A stretch of 64,000 nucleotides of DNA, taken from positions 1,364,001 through 1,428,000 of the forward strand of contig JAYKKR010000006.1 in NCBI GenBank assembly GCA_036971615.1, given 5' to 3'. The notes under the pieces were generated by a model that saw nothing but the letters and a program-made list of their open reading frames with translations, did not search any database and was not told where the DNA came from. The number at the start of each line of letters is the position of its first letter. Positions within the stretch are counted from its first letter, which is position 1. This document shows positions 1-12,206 of this stretch, piece after piece. The DNA is from Amyloporia xantha. Its lineage: Eukaryota; Basidiomycota; Agaricomycetes; Polyporales; Adustoporiaceae. A program made the translations under genes and the position numbers.

Positions 1-3000
1 CAATTCACTTCTGTCCTTACATCATATCTGGCTGAATGAGAAACCCTAGTTGGGCAGCTGTTGTTCCCTGGACCCTGATCGCTCGTATCGGGGTCGATGT
101 CGTCATGGTCGATGAGGAAGGTCATCTGCCTGGAAGATGTGTACTAAGATCTCTCCCTTTTCTAGTACTACATAAGGCATAGTTCGAAGAGAGCTATGCG
201 CTTGGGATAGAAGGGAGAGCTTCAGACGACGGACGCGATGATCTCAATCATTATATTAAAGATGTTCCCGTTCTCCAGGCGACAAGTGCTCGACGAGAGA
301 CCATGACGTACCGTTGCATCCTCATTCCCGTAAGCTTTACCAATCACACAGCTTCGCGGTTGTGGTCACCAGTGAATTCGATCTTATCCAATTCCGGTTC
401 AATTCGATCTGTTAATCAATCTGGACGCTCCGTGAGAGTCGTAAAGTACGGGGAGCACGTCCACGTCCCGGAAAGTCCACGTGTGTCCTCGACCGCTTCG
501 GATGCTTCGCGAGGTCAAGGTTAAGAACGAAATGGAAGAGCAAAAAGATGCCACTACGTAAGGCATACTTACATGTCGACGACGTGACACAGACGAAGGA
601 GTAGACGATAGAATTTCCACGTAACGTCTTACATGGCGAGATATGTTGTGTGTGCCTCTATGAACACACAAAGAGGCGAGAGTCAGAGTTAAAGCAGAAT
701 CTAACAGGTGAATCGAGTGTTACCTCTGCGGCGCTAACAACTATTCGCGGGGCACTGCTCACAATAGAGAAGCCTGCATGGAGCACACTGATACTTGTGC
801 TCATTCTCGTTGCGGGTCCACGTGGAATTCACATAACCTGGTTGCATTGCGCCTGGGACGTAATATCCGGTGAGGATCACACCGGCAACGGTCGTCCCGG
901 TATGGAAAGAGTGCCAAACCATCTGCGAGTGTCCTGTGAAGCTATTTTATGTTCGTGAGGGACCGAAACAAGATGGGGAGGTCACTCTTGAAATAATCTC
1001 GATTCTACAACAGAGAAACAAGTTGAGTTCTCAATGTAGGCATCGTTGCGACTGGGACATATACACCTACAGAGAAGGAGTAGGTTTGCTGTGTATACGA
1101 AGAAACGAGCTCCGCGTGTTTCAGACATGTCTTGTTGCACTTACCTGTGGTATCCAGTGTTTCCTTGATAGCCTTCCACCTTGATGGGAGATATTCAGCA
1201 GCGAATATAGGTCGAGGAATTGACATATGCCGACACAAGAAGTCAATCATATAAGGATTTGTTCAGAATGGACGTCACACATGATTGGGACGGCAAAATT
1301 TGTAGTAGAGTGCGGCCGTTGGGTCGGATAGTCGACGAGGGAATAGAAGACGGCTGGTCGCACTGATAAGTATGATGATAGACAGTACATGGAGAAGGTG
1401 AGCACTGGCAGCTTCGCAGCCAACAAGAGAGATGAGATGAAGGTTTGCAAATCTTGAACACGAAGCCCACGTGAAGTGAGGCATTCTGTCTTTATAAGAA
1501 TGAATTTTCAAGGCATATGAATGTGATCAGGTTTAGAAGACTATCAGCCACTAGGTTTCTGTCAGAGGGAACGTGGTATTTGTGACGCTACGTAACCTCC
1601 GCCAATCATAATATCTCTGAAATTGAAGCTTTCAGAGTCATCCGAGTCGGAAAATATACAAAGTGAGTCACGCACGAGTGGTTTTGATCAACAAACACAC
1701 TGAATCAGCGTGCTTCACAGTGCCATGAATGATGGGTATCGACTTTCACCATGGGTCGAAATTGTGCGAAGCTTGACTTTAATTCCAGCATTGCTTGGAT
1801 CCAGGCAGGATGGATATGACCGGGAACTTCGCCGATCAGGCGGCGTAGACATACCCTCGCTTCATTGCCCGTACCATTTGTGCATGACCAGATGGGTGGA
1901 CAAAACAGACCTATTCAAACTTAGTGTAGCCGCAAATTAGATCAGATATCCAGATCCGTTCATAACACTAGCACCATCCTAAGCAGCAATATTCGATCCG
2001 TAGACAGAGGAGCACCAATGCAAGCGTGTCCATTGCTACTGTGAACGACCTGCCTCAATACGTACCTAATGTAGTACAGTTGAGAAGGCCAAGAGATAGC
2101 GTGGTAAACAGGAGCTGACCTCGAAGTCTTGGGCTGCACGTTTCCAGGAGCCACGCTCGACGCGAGTTCATCAGGAAATTTGAGTGCATGTAGTGTGTAA
2201 GACCTGGTTTGTGACGTCCTGAAAAGGACTTTTTGAAGGTGATTCGCACACAGCTCGATAGAAGTGCAGGTCATCGACGGAAATGAGACATCATCGGACG
2301 AAGCATTGCTCGAGCCCAGTCTCCAAAAGGTTATCCACACGCGGTCTTTGACTCGCAAAAGCGTGCCATAAGACGGGGAGCCACCCGAGACATGGGGAGA
2401 AAGAACCGTGAGGTAGGACCAGGAGTGGTCCAGAGTGCGCCTATGATCAGCGCCCTGGGTATCGAAAACCTCGTTTCACCCAAAGCTCGTGCGAAAGGAG
2501 AGGCCGGAGGAATGGAAGATATCTATTTGAAGCGTATCAGCACGCGTTTGCCGCAGCTGACGCGAAGGGCAGCCGCCTATTGTTAGGTCTACCAACGTTG
2601 TGCATCTCCGTCGGCTGCGTACGTGAGGCCATGCCGGTAATAACCATCTGCTCACGGTTATGAAAGTGAGGAGGGGCGGGGGGAGTGTCACCACAAGATA
2701 TGCCCAATGGACAAATTGCTATATTGATCCGGGCATCGAATGGAAATTATGTCAACACACCTTCTTGTGGTTTCTCTGAGAAACGGGTGATCCAACGGAT
2801 AGGCAAAGAATCCTATCATGTACCGTTTACATGGACCGCATCTTGAGAATTGCAAAACCAAATTAATAACTCGAAGTACCGCAGTTTCCGCATAACCATC
2901 AGAGTGTGTGACTTGTGACCCTCGAGCGGCACTGGTAACCTATCGTCGTCCCGTTCGTTAATTGCTGTTATCCATTGCGTCTGCCTCTTGTCATCTCAGC

Positions 3001-3135
3001 TCCACTCACCGATCAGAGTTCCGTCGAGCCAACCGAACTGTCCAAATACAACAGCCCCAGATCCTTGTCGACATCCGCAAAAAAAGCTCTAGTCGGTCCA
3101 TATGCGATTTCATAGCCATTACAGCAATCACACAG
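1..3135. other. Gene-poor region, no supported gene
   Basis: About 3.1 kb in which every open frame is short, lacks recognisable motifs and cannot be joined by splice sites into a coherent protein. Composition is mixed and resembles old, mutated repeat sequence rather than coding DNA. I see no tRNA, rRNA or clear terminal repeats. It runs without a border into the degenerate repeats that start near 3136. Confidence 0.5.
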
Positions 3136-3250
3136 ACCACACATGCAGACGTGCATCCGTCTATACGTTTAGTGGGTCACTTCCATCTGGGCTTCTGGTT
3201 GGTTCAAAAGGGAACGGGGAGTTGCACCTATCACAGAGTCAAGAAGTGCA
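3136..3250 (+). repeat. Degenerate repeat, copy A (inverted partner at 5246-5359)
   Basis: About 115 bases that reappear in reverse orientation at 5246-5359 at roughly 85 percent identity by eye. Many of the differences are C/T or G/A changes. Both copies can be read in one frame as related peptides containing GHFH-FW-VQKGT, so this may once have been coding sequence of a transposable element. I cannot name the element. Confidence 0.6.
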
Positions 3251-3429
3251 AACAGACGGCCTATAGTAACCCGACGTTTTCCCATCGATGCCCTCGATGC
3301 AGGCCAGAAGCGAGAACACAACGGCATCCGGCAGTTGGCACGTCCCCCTCCTACGTAGCTACGAACGATGTACCGCTGCAGCTCGGCACGCTCATCCTCT
3401 TGGACATCGGAACCGCTCAGTCAGGACGA

Positions 3430-3930
3430 CCTTGAGCGGAGGTCAGGTTCAACGCCGCACAGAAGCCAGAAAAACCGACGCACACGCGGCTTCACCGGTA
3501 ACGCAGCATGAACGGGTTCATGACGCGCACGCATAGATATCGACGTTTGAGGTCGCTAGAAGAGCCCAGATGGATAGAAGGAAACCAAGATGGAATATCC
3601 GTGATCTATGAAGCCTCGCTGAGACATTGTACTGAGACACATCGATGATCGGAGTGCCACCCGGAGAAAGTATCTGGTTCAATGCCGCGCAGAAGCCAGA
3701 ATGACCGGACGCACGCACGGTAACCTGCCTTCACGAGCCACTGGTAATGTAGCAACAACAGGTTCATAACGCGCACGCATAGATATCGGCCGTAGAAATG
3801 GGAGGCCGCATGGAGAGCCCGGATGGATAGAAGGAGACCTAGATGGAATATCCGTGATGTATGAACCCTTGCGGAGCCGTTGTGCTAAGAGACGACCCAT
3901 GAGACGCTGATCGGAGTGCACCACGAGAAT
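3430..3930. repeat. Imperfect tandem duplication, unit about 230-260 bases
   Basis: Two adjacent, diverged copies lie at about 3430-3662 and 3666-3930. Shared landmarks in the same order are a 'cgcacagaagccagaa' type string, 'cgcacgcatagatatcg', 'gatggatagaaggaga' and 'gatggaatatccgtgat'. The copies differ by substitutions and small insertions. No coding frame is conserved between them. Confidence 0.65.
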
Positions 3931-5149
3931 ATTATTCGAGTCAGGCAGTGATCGGCCTCGGGCCCGCTGTCGAGCAGCATGTTCAACCTGCGGTCGCTCC
4001 AGGCGGAGCGATTGTTCATTGCGAGCAGTTGGCGATGGTGGGGGTAGGATGGACAGTCGAGATGGGATGGCCCACGTTATCGTGGAATATATTCGACCAA
4101 CCGAAGCGCCACTGTTTGACAGATGCTGGGAAGGTGGTGTTGACTTTGAGACTATGCACACACATGTCTCCTTGACGGCACCAAGCCAACCTCTGACAAG
4201 AGGCTAGCAACTTGGTACGACGTTGCAAAATATGTGCGCTAGGTTTTCCACCAATTTGTTCCGTGAATGAGGGTGTTTGCGGCTTGGAGACAGGTTGAAT
4301 CAAACTCTTGGTCGACCTGTCAGAGATGACAACGTTCAGACACACTGCAGAAGCTCCTTGTGAGAACTGAATGAATAACATGCACATACGCCCTAGCCTC
4401 GCAGTCCTGTGTAAGGGGCCGGGTGTGATTTGCGAATGGAAAAATGCGAATATACCGAGCGCCCCCCAAGAGATTCGCCCAGTAGCATCCTGCCTGGATG
4501 TCGCCTACTCGGTAGCGATACCTTGGTCTGCTACCTCCTGCAACTCGTCTAGGCCTTTTCCCGGCGCTGTTTCTGCGATCACCGTCGGAGCGCACAGTCC
4601 CAGCGAACCATCATCATCCAATGGTGCTACGGACGGGCAGAAGGTAGAGCGTCCTCCCTGTCATATCTCGTCGATGCCCTCGATAGGAGTCTTCAATGAG
4701 GCTGAGAGCTCCCGCTAACTCTTTCCCCGTCAAACGGACGGCCTTCCACCGCAAGGGAATGACCAGGCTATCTGCGCGTGTCTCACTCGGCCAGGGCAAT
4801 GACTTGGCTGCCGTCGCCATTCACGTATCGACAGCTCTGAACTGGACGACGGGCGTAGAACGACCGATGCTGATGAGACAGGCAGTGCGTTGACTGGTAT
4901 AGGACGGCCTCGTCATCGCTCCTCCATGGCAAATTTTCGCTTAGAGGATCAGGTATCCGTTGCTTCTTGCCTTCAGTATTCACGTATGCCCCCCAGGCGC
5001 ATAGCGAATCAACGCGCGGAAGGCAGACTACCCATTGGAGCACCTTTGCTTGGTAGACTTCAAGCGAGCCGTTCTGAGGTCACCAGTTGTGGGGAACGGA
5101 GCCGTGGGTAGCATCCTACATCTGTACCGCTACTGATGGACATCCTAGT

Positions 5150-5448
5150 GTTTAATCCACCAGTGGCCACTGCTGATGGCGGTCATACCTGCCGAGAAGC
5201 AGGTATCGTTCACAACATCGAGAGCGATGATTGACGGAGATTGGTGCGCATTTTCGACTCTGTGATAGGTGCAACTTCCGTTCCTTTTTGGACCGACCAG
5301 AAGGTCAGATGGAAGTGACCCTGTTGACGTATAGACGGATACCCGTCTGCATATGTGGTCGGTTTAATCCACCAGTGGCCACCGCCGATCGCGGTCATAC
5401 CTACCAAGAAGCAGGTATCGTTCACAATGTCGAGAGCGATGATAGACG
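5150..5448. repeat. Direct repeat pair flanking inverted copy B
   Basis: Bases 5150-5234 and 5362-5448 are near-identical direct repeats starting 'gtttaatccaccagtggcc' and continuing through 'gaagcaggtatcgttcac'. Between them (5246-5359) lies the inverted partner of the 3136-3250 repeat. The arrangement suggests nested or rearranged transposon remnants. Confidence 0.7.
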
Positions 5449-5450
5449 AC

Positions 5451-8400
5451 CATATTGACCTGGAGAACCCGAAGTAATCGGCCCTATGGACCGCTTATGC
5501 TGCTACGTGTAGCGGACTAGAGTTTCCTGCGCGAGCGAACGGTTGAAAAATCCTGGCGTAAACTCCATCCGACGCTGAGTGACATCCTCTCGCCTGATGT
5601 CTCAGCGTCCACCGATGAGCTACAGCCCACCTTCCACGGAGCTTACCCGTCAAGCCTAGCAACGACACCTTCTGTGCAGCGTCAATATCGGTCGTATCAA
5701 AAGGATATGTCTCACCTATCTTCCGAGACGCATGATGGACGAGTGCACGCGGTACTCGGATGGTATCGCATGGTCTACAATACGGATACGAGTACAGAAA
5801 GCTGCGGTGTAGTGATAAGAGAGGAACATACCCAATGGGAATCCGTGAACCTCCTTCATTCTTTGACAGCTATGTCTTCTGGCACTGAAGCATCGGCTCA
5901 GGGTTAGGCCATGTCCCGTGCCAGGCGGATGACGACATGCAATCCGACTTCGCAGCTGAGTGTCATCCGTTTGTGCGAGGGAAAGTCCCTCATGAATGAA
6001 AACTGTTCGTAGCCGTGCAACAAGAAATGGGATGCGATACGGTTATGCCGCCAATTGATTTCATACTGTATGCTGTACGGACTGTTCACCGCAGCTACTG
6101 GACGCATCTTCAGTTGTAGCCTATAAAGAGGTCTGTCATACTGATAAGAGCACGCATTGCACACACAAGGAAATGCGGTTCACGCTGATCCTTTGGTTCC
6201 CTTGTAGGCAACAATGGAAGAACCTGTGAAAATGGATACTCACCGAGCGACATATCGCCAAGCACAGGCCACTCTAACCCCCAAAGGCTGTTCCGGTTAG
6301 ATGCGAGACAGAGTTCACCCCTCTCCTTAGCTTTCCATCTAGACGTCCGCCTTCGACTTGATCGCCATCTAGCGTCAGCGGTGGAGGGCCCCAGCTCGAG
6401 ACGAGCGAGTACGAGTGTTTGTTCTAGTGTCTCTTACAAGACAGAGCATTATCAAAATGTCCACCAGTCCTGGTGAACGTGTCGAAGGACAACTTGGCGC
6501 CGCAGGATATCGCTCGACGTGGTATCGTACTCACAGACCCTGCTCGCAAAGCTCGAGTTCGACAGGCAGTCCTTCAGGTTCTGACAAAGCACTGTTACTG
6601 ATCCCGGGGCCACCCACGACACCCACTGAGCATGTCCACCGATAGTGACAACTTCATCCTTGCTTTGGTATCCCCGCTATGACCCAGCGTTCTGTGCAAC
6701 AATCGAGGTCCCTGTCGGTCAGAGAGGATGCAGCGCCTTCAATGATATACCAGAATATGTTCGGCCAGCTGTCGGGACTATGAAGACAGAAACAAGCTTA
6801 GCAGAACGACGTGGTCATTGGCAAAGAGACTATGGTGGCCATAGTCTGACCTGTTCGAGTCTTCGAGACGACCACGCCATCAAATCGGCGGTCGATCACC
6901 GATCTGTAGTTTGGCGAGCCGCGACTCCACCCGTCTCCTGCAATCCATACGACAGACAGTTCAATAACAGTGCGCATTGCGATTCTCATCCACTGTACTA
7001 CTGCTCTATGCTACTCGGGACACCAGGACAAGCGGGCACCACCGCTCTCAATGGTATATGTTTTCCAAAATCCCGGCTCACGATGCATGTATGAACGCGT
7101 AGAATGAACTCGACGTGGCGCCAATTGAATCGACCTTCCTCGCCACGTCTCAGATCTCTGTAGTCAACCGCATACCAAGGGGCACAAAACTGCATGACAT
7201 ATGTTCGCGATTCACTGCCTAGTCTCTGCCAATCCATAACAGAAAGCCGTCGCTACTTCTGGAGTCTACGACCTGCACCGCATTGCTCATCTACTTATTC
7301 CGTGCCATGGTGGAATTGAATAGCGGGGATCTGGAGGAAAGGTTTACCGCGGTATGATGGATGGGGTTCATCAGTCGCTGCGCAGCGATAGAGGTCGGTC
7401 ACCATTTCCGTGTCGCCATTCCTTCCATTGTTCCTACGAGCAGACATGGACGATCAGCTAGTCTTATCCATGTTTGTGACCCGTCGTAGTGTCAATACCG
7501 CCTGGCGACTGCAGGATCTACACACCCGTATGTTCCTTGGGGCGTCACGAAGTGCTATCTCTACATCTACTGCTCTCGGAGGACAGCGCTGCATATTGGT
7601 TCGTCCACGAGACTCTTATGAGGCTACCATGATTCGTGCAGTTTGAAGACGGGTATCGAGGACTCCGCATCGAATCAGCGAGCGTTGGGATGTTCTCGAT
7701 GAGCGAGACCAGCCACATTCTTGCAATCCCTCTATGCTTGCACTTGTCAAGTTGGACAGATGACCCCTGGTGCGCTCTCAGAGACTTGTCAGGTGTACCA
7801 GTGCGTCGAATTGTCATAGTTCAGCTCTGATAGTTTTGGGCCCGTATCGAAAACCCGAACTGGACTGCAACTGCTGTCCCAAAACATCGAAGATAAGCAG
7901 ATCACATATGCAGTTAGCCATTCATTCGTCTATGATTCAGATCTTCTCGCGCCTCGCCCTCCATATAAGTCTTGGCCACGAACCTATACGAGCTTCGATC
8001 GTATTGGCTTCATCCTTCATTTGGCCGTCCTTGATTCTCGTCACAGAGCTGGACGTAAATATACGGCGAGTTGAAGATCAATTTATTTGCGATGTCGTCT
8101 TCCGTTCTCTATCTAGGTCAATTCTCAGCATTTGCACCGAAAGTTTTCTATACTTCTGATTTGAATGCGTCACATACGTTGTTCTCCTGACGGGACATCG
8201 GTCGAAAACACTGTTCGGTATCTGTAACTTGGACTTCGTGTATTGCTTATGTACCGCCATGCCGTTCTAATACGCATTCGTTGTCAGTGCAATGAGAGCG
8301 GACGCATACAGACTCATCAAATCCTCATTGCTGCAGGAGTCTGAGGGCAGTGTTCGGAACAAGTAACATGTTTGTAAAGACTCGCCTCTCTTTTCTCCAC

Positions 8401-8760
8401 ACGCCAGACCGGCGATATTAGATGATATACATTCATTACGATGGCAGATGCCGCGACCAAGAAAGACAAAACCAGAAAGTGGGGCGGACTGACACAAGTC
8501 GCTGCTGCGAGGAGTGGGAAAGCGCGACAGACCATGGGCTCATCGGCATAGCACTGTTACAAGACATGTCGAATTGCGCATGGGCTGAATGTCTTGCATT
8601 CTAACGTGTTCTGAGGTTCTGGTGCCATTGGCAATCTTCCCTACTTCCTCACGCATCTTCGTGCGTGTGCTGTTATGTAGTCAGTGGGTGGAAATGTCTA
8701 GCAATATTGGCCTTGTTCAGCTATGCTCGAAGGTAAGTTAGGTAGCCCGCTATGGTACTA
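5451..8760. other. Gene-poor region, probable decayed repeat sequence
   Basis: More than 3 kb with only short frames (up to 149 codons at 6645-7094) that show no domain, signal peptide or codon pattern like the real genes downstream. No reverse transcriptase, integrase or transposase motif survives that I can recognise. It is best read as continued degenerate repeat DNA. Confidence 0.45.
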
Positions 8761-8794
8761 CAATGTACATCCCGAAGTTCCAAGTACGCGGCAT

Positions 8795-9051
8795 GACGTT
8801 GATCGCTCCTCCGCAGCTGGCCATTCCTGGTAGGGCGAGTTTCACTTTAGGACATCTGAAGCAACATGTGCTTCTCACCAGCTCCTCCCGCGGTCATCGA
8901 TGGAGGGCGCATCTCCACAAAACTCTAACGGAAGTCCCTATAAAATGCACACGAAACGGACAGCCGGCTAACAATTCTAAAACTTTCATCAATATCCCAT
9001 ATACCACCAACCAGCCATATATCCCTTTCTCTCCCTTAATCACTTTCTAAG
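8795..9051 (+). promoter_or_regulatory. Promoter of first CsbD-like gene (duplicated)
   Basis: This region aligns over its length with 10845-11112 in front of the second CsbD-like gene. Shared blocks are a 'ggcatgacgt' string, 'cgctcctccgcagctgg', 'catgtgcttctca' and 'tctccaca.aactctaa'. A TATA box 'tataaaa' sits at 8939-8945, about 110 bases before the ATG, the same spacing as in the second copy. The duplication therefore carried gene and promoter together. Confidence 0.6.
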
Positions 9052-9698
9052 ATGACTTTGTTCGGACTCGGCCATAAGGTTAGTTAATATTTATTCACTT
9101 CGCGTGACCAGTTTCTTACTTTGATCTCGTATACAGAAGACCGCCCAGGCGCAGGCGCCGCCACAGCAAGGCCAAGGCAACTATAATAACGCACAAATGG
9201 GCCAAGGCCAGGCCCGGGGACCGCTGCCCAACGATCGTGCTCAGCGCACTGCAGGCGGGTACGATCAAAATGCTTCTGGAAATCAATACGGAGGTGCACC
9301 CGCTGCCACCGCCAACAGCGGAGTCGGCGCGCCGCAGGCTATGAAGGGGTCAGTTACCATTCAGCGTTTCCCGCGATTCGGTGCGCTGATTCAGTCCGGA
9401 CTTGGGTCTGTAGCAGGGCCGTCACCGTGAACGCCATGGGATTCTAGGCAACCGCGGCGACGGCGGTGCCGGCAGCGCCACGGTCGGTAGCCAGGCGCTC
9501 CATGCCCAAGGTGGACAGCTTGATCGGCAGGCGCAGAATTACCACGCACAGGCGAATGACCTCGCAGAGGCGGAGCGTCTTGAGCGCGAGGCTGGCATCC
9601 GGCGGGAGCGCGCTGTTGCGCATGGTGCTCCTGCGGGGAATAGGACCCTAGGTGCTGGTGGAGGTATGCAAGGGGGAGGGTACAGGGAGAGGTACTGA
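9052..9698 (+). CDS. CsbD-like small hydrophilic protein, copy 1 (possibly frameshifted)
   Basis: Three exons: 9052-9078 (MTLFGLGHK), 9137-9348 or 9352, and 9417-9698. The middle exon gives a Gln/Gly/Asn-rich disordered segment. The last exon gives the conserved core VGSQALHAQGGQLDRQ, then LAEAERLEREAGIRRERAV, ending YRERY. This core resembles the CsbD stress-protein repeat seen more clearly in copy 3. Exon 2 has two extra bases relative to copy 2 near its 3' end, so the strong donor at 9349 (gtcagt) puts exon 3 out of frame. A weaker donor at 9353 (gttacc) restores it and would give about 174 residues. Function is unknown; a role in stress tolerance is inference from the CsbD resemblance. 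Confidence 0.65.
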
Positions 9699-10157
9699 AC
9701 TGCGTGTCTCATCGCATATGTCGGGTGTAATTGATCATTAGCATAGAGCCGTCTGCCTGGTAATACTGTAACGCCGATAATCGAATTAATGAGTGGAGTC
9801 ACGACATACGGTATGCATGTAATATTTTCCCCAGACAAACCGGTAAAGATAGTACGAAAAAATGTCCACATAGAAGTAATGACTGCATTGAACTCACCTC
9901 TAGCGCGTGCCGGCTGCAGATGTGTGATGATATATGTAGCATATTCTGCGTCGCAAGGTCGGCACCAGAGAGTTATGATGGTTGCCACCGTGTCATGGGG
10001 AGCATTGGTATGCTCACAGGAAATCACTGGCAGTACTCAAGACATTCAGACAACCACAAGCAACATCATATCAACTGCGAACAACGGGGACATCTGCCTC
10101 AGGTTGTACAAAGTATACTTTTCGTTGTTGGCACGTGCCTGTTAGTAGCTGTCGATG
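9699..10157. other. Intergenic, nothing recognised
   Basis: The 3' flank of CsbD-like copy 1. Only short frames are present and none extends across plausible splice sites into a known protein. No repeat with long arms was noticed. Confidence 0.4.
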
Positions 10158-10330
10158 CTTAACTGTATGAGATCGTCATAATCTGCCAATCAAGCTCAAG
10201 GTTAAGACAAGATGAAAGACAACTAGTACTCACCATGATTTGACAGCACGCTCTCTGCGTAAGACCGCTCAGCGCCGGGAAACGTCGAGCTAAGTGGCAA
10301 GTGCGCGCGCAGACTTTTCCTCCACATGGA
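10158..10330 (-). pseudogene. Decayed CsbD-like copy
   Basis: On the minus strand, 10225-10275 closely matches the end of exon 3 of CsbD-like copy 3, including the coding string for AVLRRERAV, the terminal ATG triplet and the following donor (gtgagt here, gtcagt in copy 3). Upstream of this block the frame is broken and contains stops where copy 3 encodes the LAEAERLE helix. No first exon is found. It appears to be a remnant of a fourth copy; the limits are approximate. Confidence 0.45.
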
Positions 10331-10844
10331 CCACATTCCACCAACCTTGCACCGAGTGGAGCATAGCTAGAACTCTTGGCGAAAGATCCTCCACTTTGTG
10401 ATCAATTCTGAGACCTAGGTCAACACTCTAATGATCTAACCACTCCCTACTATAGCCACTTTGCGGTCTCGTGCCACACTCGGACTAATCAGTTGTAACC
10501 TACTACACGCTTGACAAGTTCTTACAACCCCCTCCATCCCTGCTTTACTGTGTGCTATAAGCCCATACCAGTACCTCGATACGTGCACGGACCCAAGATG
10601 CATCACATTTATGTCGTCCGCATCGCGAAGTAGTGCGCCGACTCGACGGCGACGCGTCCGCCCAGCGACTCGACCTCGCCCCGTGTTCAGTTGTACAGCT
10701 GGTGCCTGCAACCAGGCCAACCCCTCAACGGCCTTAACGCGTTACATAGCGTACGCTCCAAGATCGAGTCCAGGACCTGGAAATGACAAGCGCGTAGATG
10801 AGGCTGGACCAAAGAAATCCCTCTACCGCATCCCCTCCACTCGG
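10331..10844. other. Intergenic, nothing recognised
   Basis: Between the decayed CsbD-like copy and the promoter of copy 2. A short GC-rich stretch (about 10611-10700) encodes Arg-rich frames on both strands, but no exon structure or family resemblance could be established. Confidence 0.35.
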
Positions 10845-11112
10845 CATGACGTGCGTCGCTCCTCCGCAGCTGGTCAGTGGTTATTGATCATTTCCATCAT
10901 GCAGTGCGGCGAGTCTGGCTTTCCAGAGCATGTGCTTCTCATCCACTCCTCCCTCGTCATCAATGGAGGCACACCTCCACAGAACTCTAATTGAAATACA
11001 TATAAGGACGCGCACGAGAGCGTACAAACATCTTTACGATTCTAAGACTCTCATCACCCCCTCATATACCACAACCAACCAAATATACCTTCTTCGTTTA
11101 TCACTCCCCAAG
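10845..11112 (+). promoter_or_regulatory. Promoter of second CsbD-like gene (duplicated)
   Basis: Alignable with 8795-9051. It contains 'tataagg' at 11001-11007, 106-112 bases before the ATG, and the same upstream blocks including 'catgtgcttctcat' and 'ctccacagaactctaa'. The pyrimidine/CA-rich leader just before the ATG is also shared. Confidence 0.6.
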
Positions 11113-11771
11113 ATGCCTTTGTTTGGACACAAGGTCTGTCAGCATCCGTTCAGCTCGTGAGACCACCGCGACTCATTCTGCATTTGCATAGAAAACCGCG
11201 CAGGCTCAGGCGCAGCCTCAACAAGGCCAGGCGGGTTATAACCAACCTCAACAAGGCCAAGCCGGTTATAACGACGCACAGATGACCCAAGGCCAAGGTC
11301 AAGGTCAATTACCACAGGCCAACGACCGTGCTCAGCGCCAGACTGGCGGATACGACCAAACCGCCACTGGGAACCAACGCGGTGGAGTTCCTGGTGCTGC
11401 CGTCAACAGCGGAGCCGGCGGTGCAGGCTATGACGACGTGCGTTCCCTTCCACTTTCTCCGGCGATTCGTCAGGCTAACGCAGCCTTCGTTTGAATAGCA
11501 GCAGCAGGGTCGCCACCGTGAACGACACGGAGCTACAGGCCACCGTGGCGAGGGTGCTGCTGCAGGCGGTGCTGGCGCCGTGGTCGGTAGCCAGGCGCTT
11601 CATGCCCAGGGTGGACAGCTTGACAAGCAGGCGCAGAGCTACCACTCACAGGGGGATGACCTCGCAGAGGCTGAGCGTCTTGAGCGCGAGGCTGGTATTC
11701 GGCGGGAACGCGCTGTCGCGCATGGTGCGCCCGCTGAGAATAGGGCACTTGGCGCTGGCGCGAACATCTAA
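11113..11771 (+). CDS. CsbD-like small hydrophilic protein, copy 2
   Basis: Three exons, all joined in phase 0: 11113-11133 (MPLFGHK), 11192-11437 and 11499-11771, giving 179 residues. The first exon encodes only the MPLF..K tag shared by all copies. Exon 2 is a disordered Q/G/N/A-rich segment with a short repeat (QQGQAGYN twice) ending GYDD. Exon 3 carries VGSQALHAQGGQLDKQ and the charged helix LAEAERLEREAGIRRERAV, then a short tail ending GAGANI. No signal peptide or membrane segment is present, so it should be soluble and intracellular. Its core resembles CsbD-type stress proteins. That copy 1 has the same promoter suggests common regulation. Confidence 0.75.
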
Positions 11772-12206
11772 GGGTGGGAAGGGCAGGTACTGAATTGCGT
11801 GCTTGATCGTGCGCATCAGGTGTCGTTGATTAGTAGTATTGTATCACTATGTCGATTGTACGCTAGAAATTGAATTGCAGAATTGGACCGCAAACTGTTG
11901 TGTTGTTGCGAAGTCTAAATATGAGTGGAACGACAGGCATCGCTTTGGTACACGTTAAAGTTGGTAGCAGCTCCAGCTTGGGTGCTTGATTTCCGTCGTG
12001 CATACACGAGTTTTGGATAAATACCACCTGGGTATGTAAACTCACTTCTACTGGAACGGTCATGCAAGTCGAAAGTTCCGACTGTACTTACAAGAAGTCA
12101 AGTACTTAGTTAATCTTAGTTAATCGTGCGACCTTGATGATCTCATTGACATTGAGTTACAAGGGAATCATATGCTATGATATTACGACGGGGTATACAC
12201 CGGTCC
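11772..12206. other. Convergent intergenic region
   Basis: The 3' flanks of CsbD-like copies 2 and 3, which point at each other. No gene or long repeat was recognised. Confidence 0.4.
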
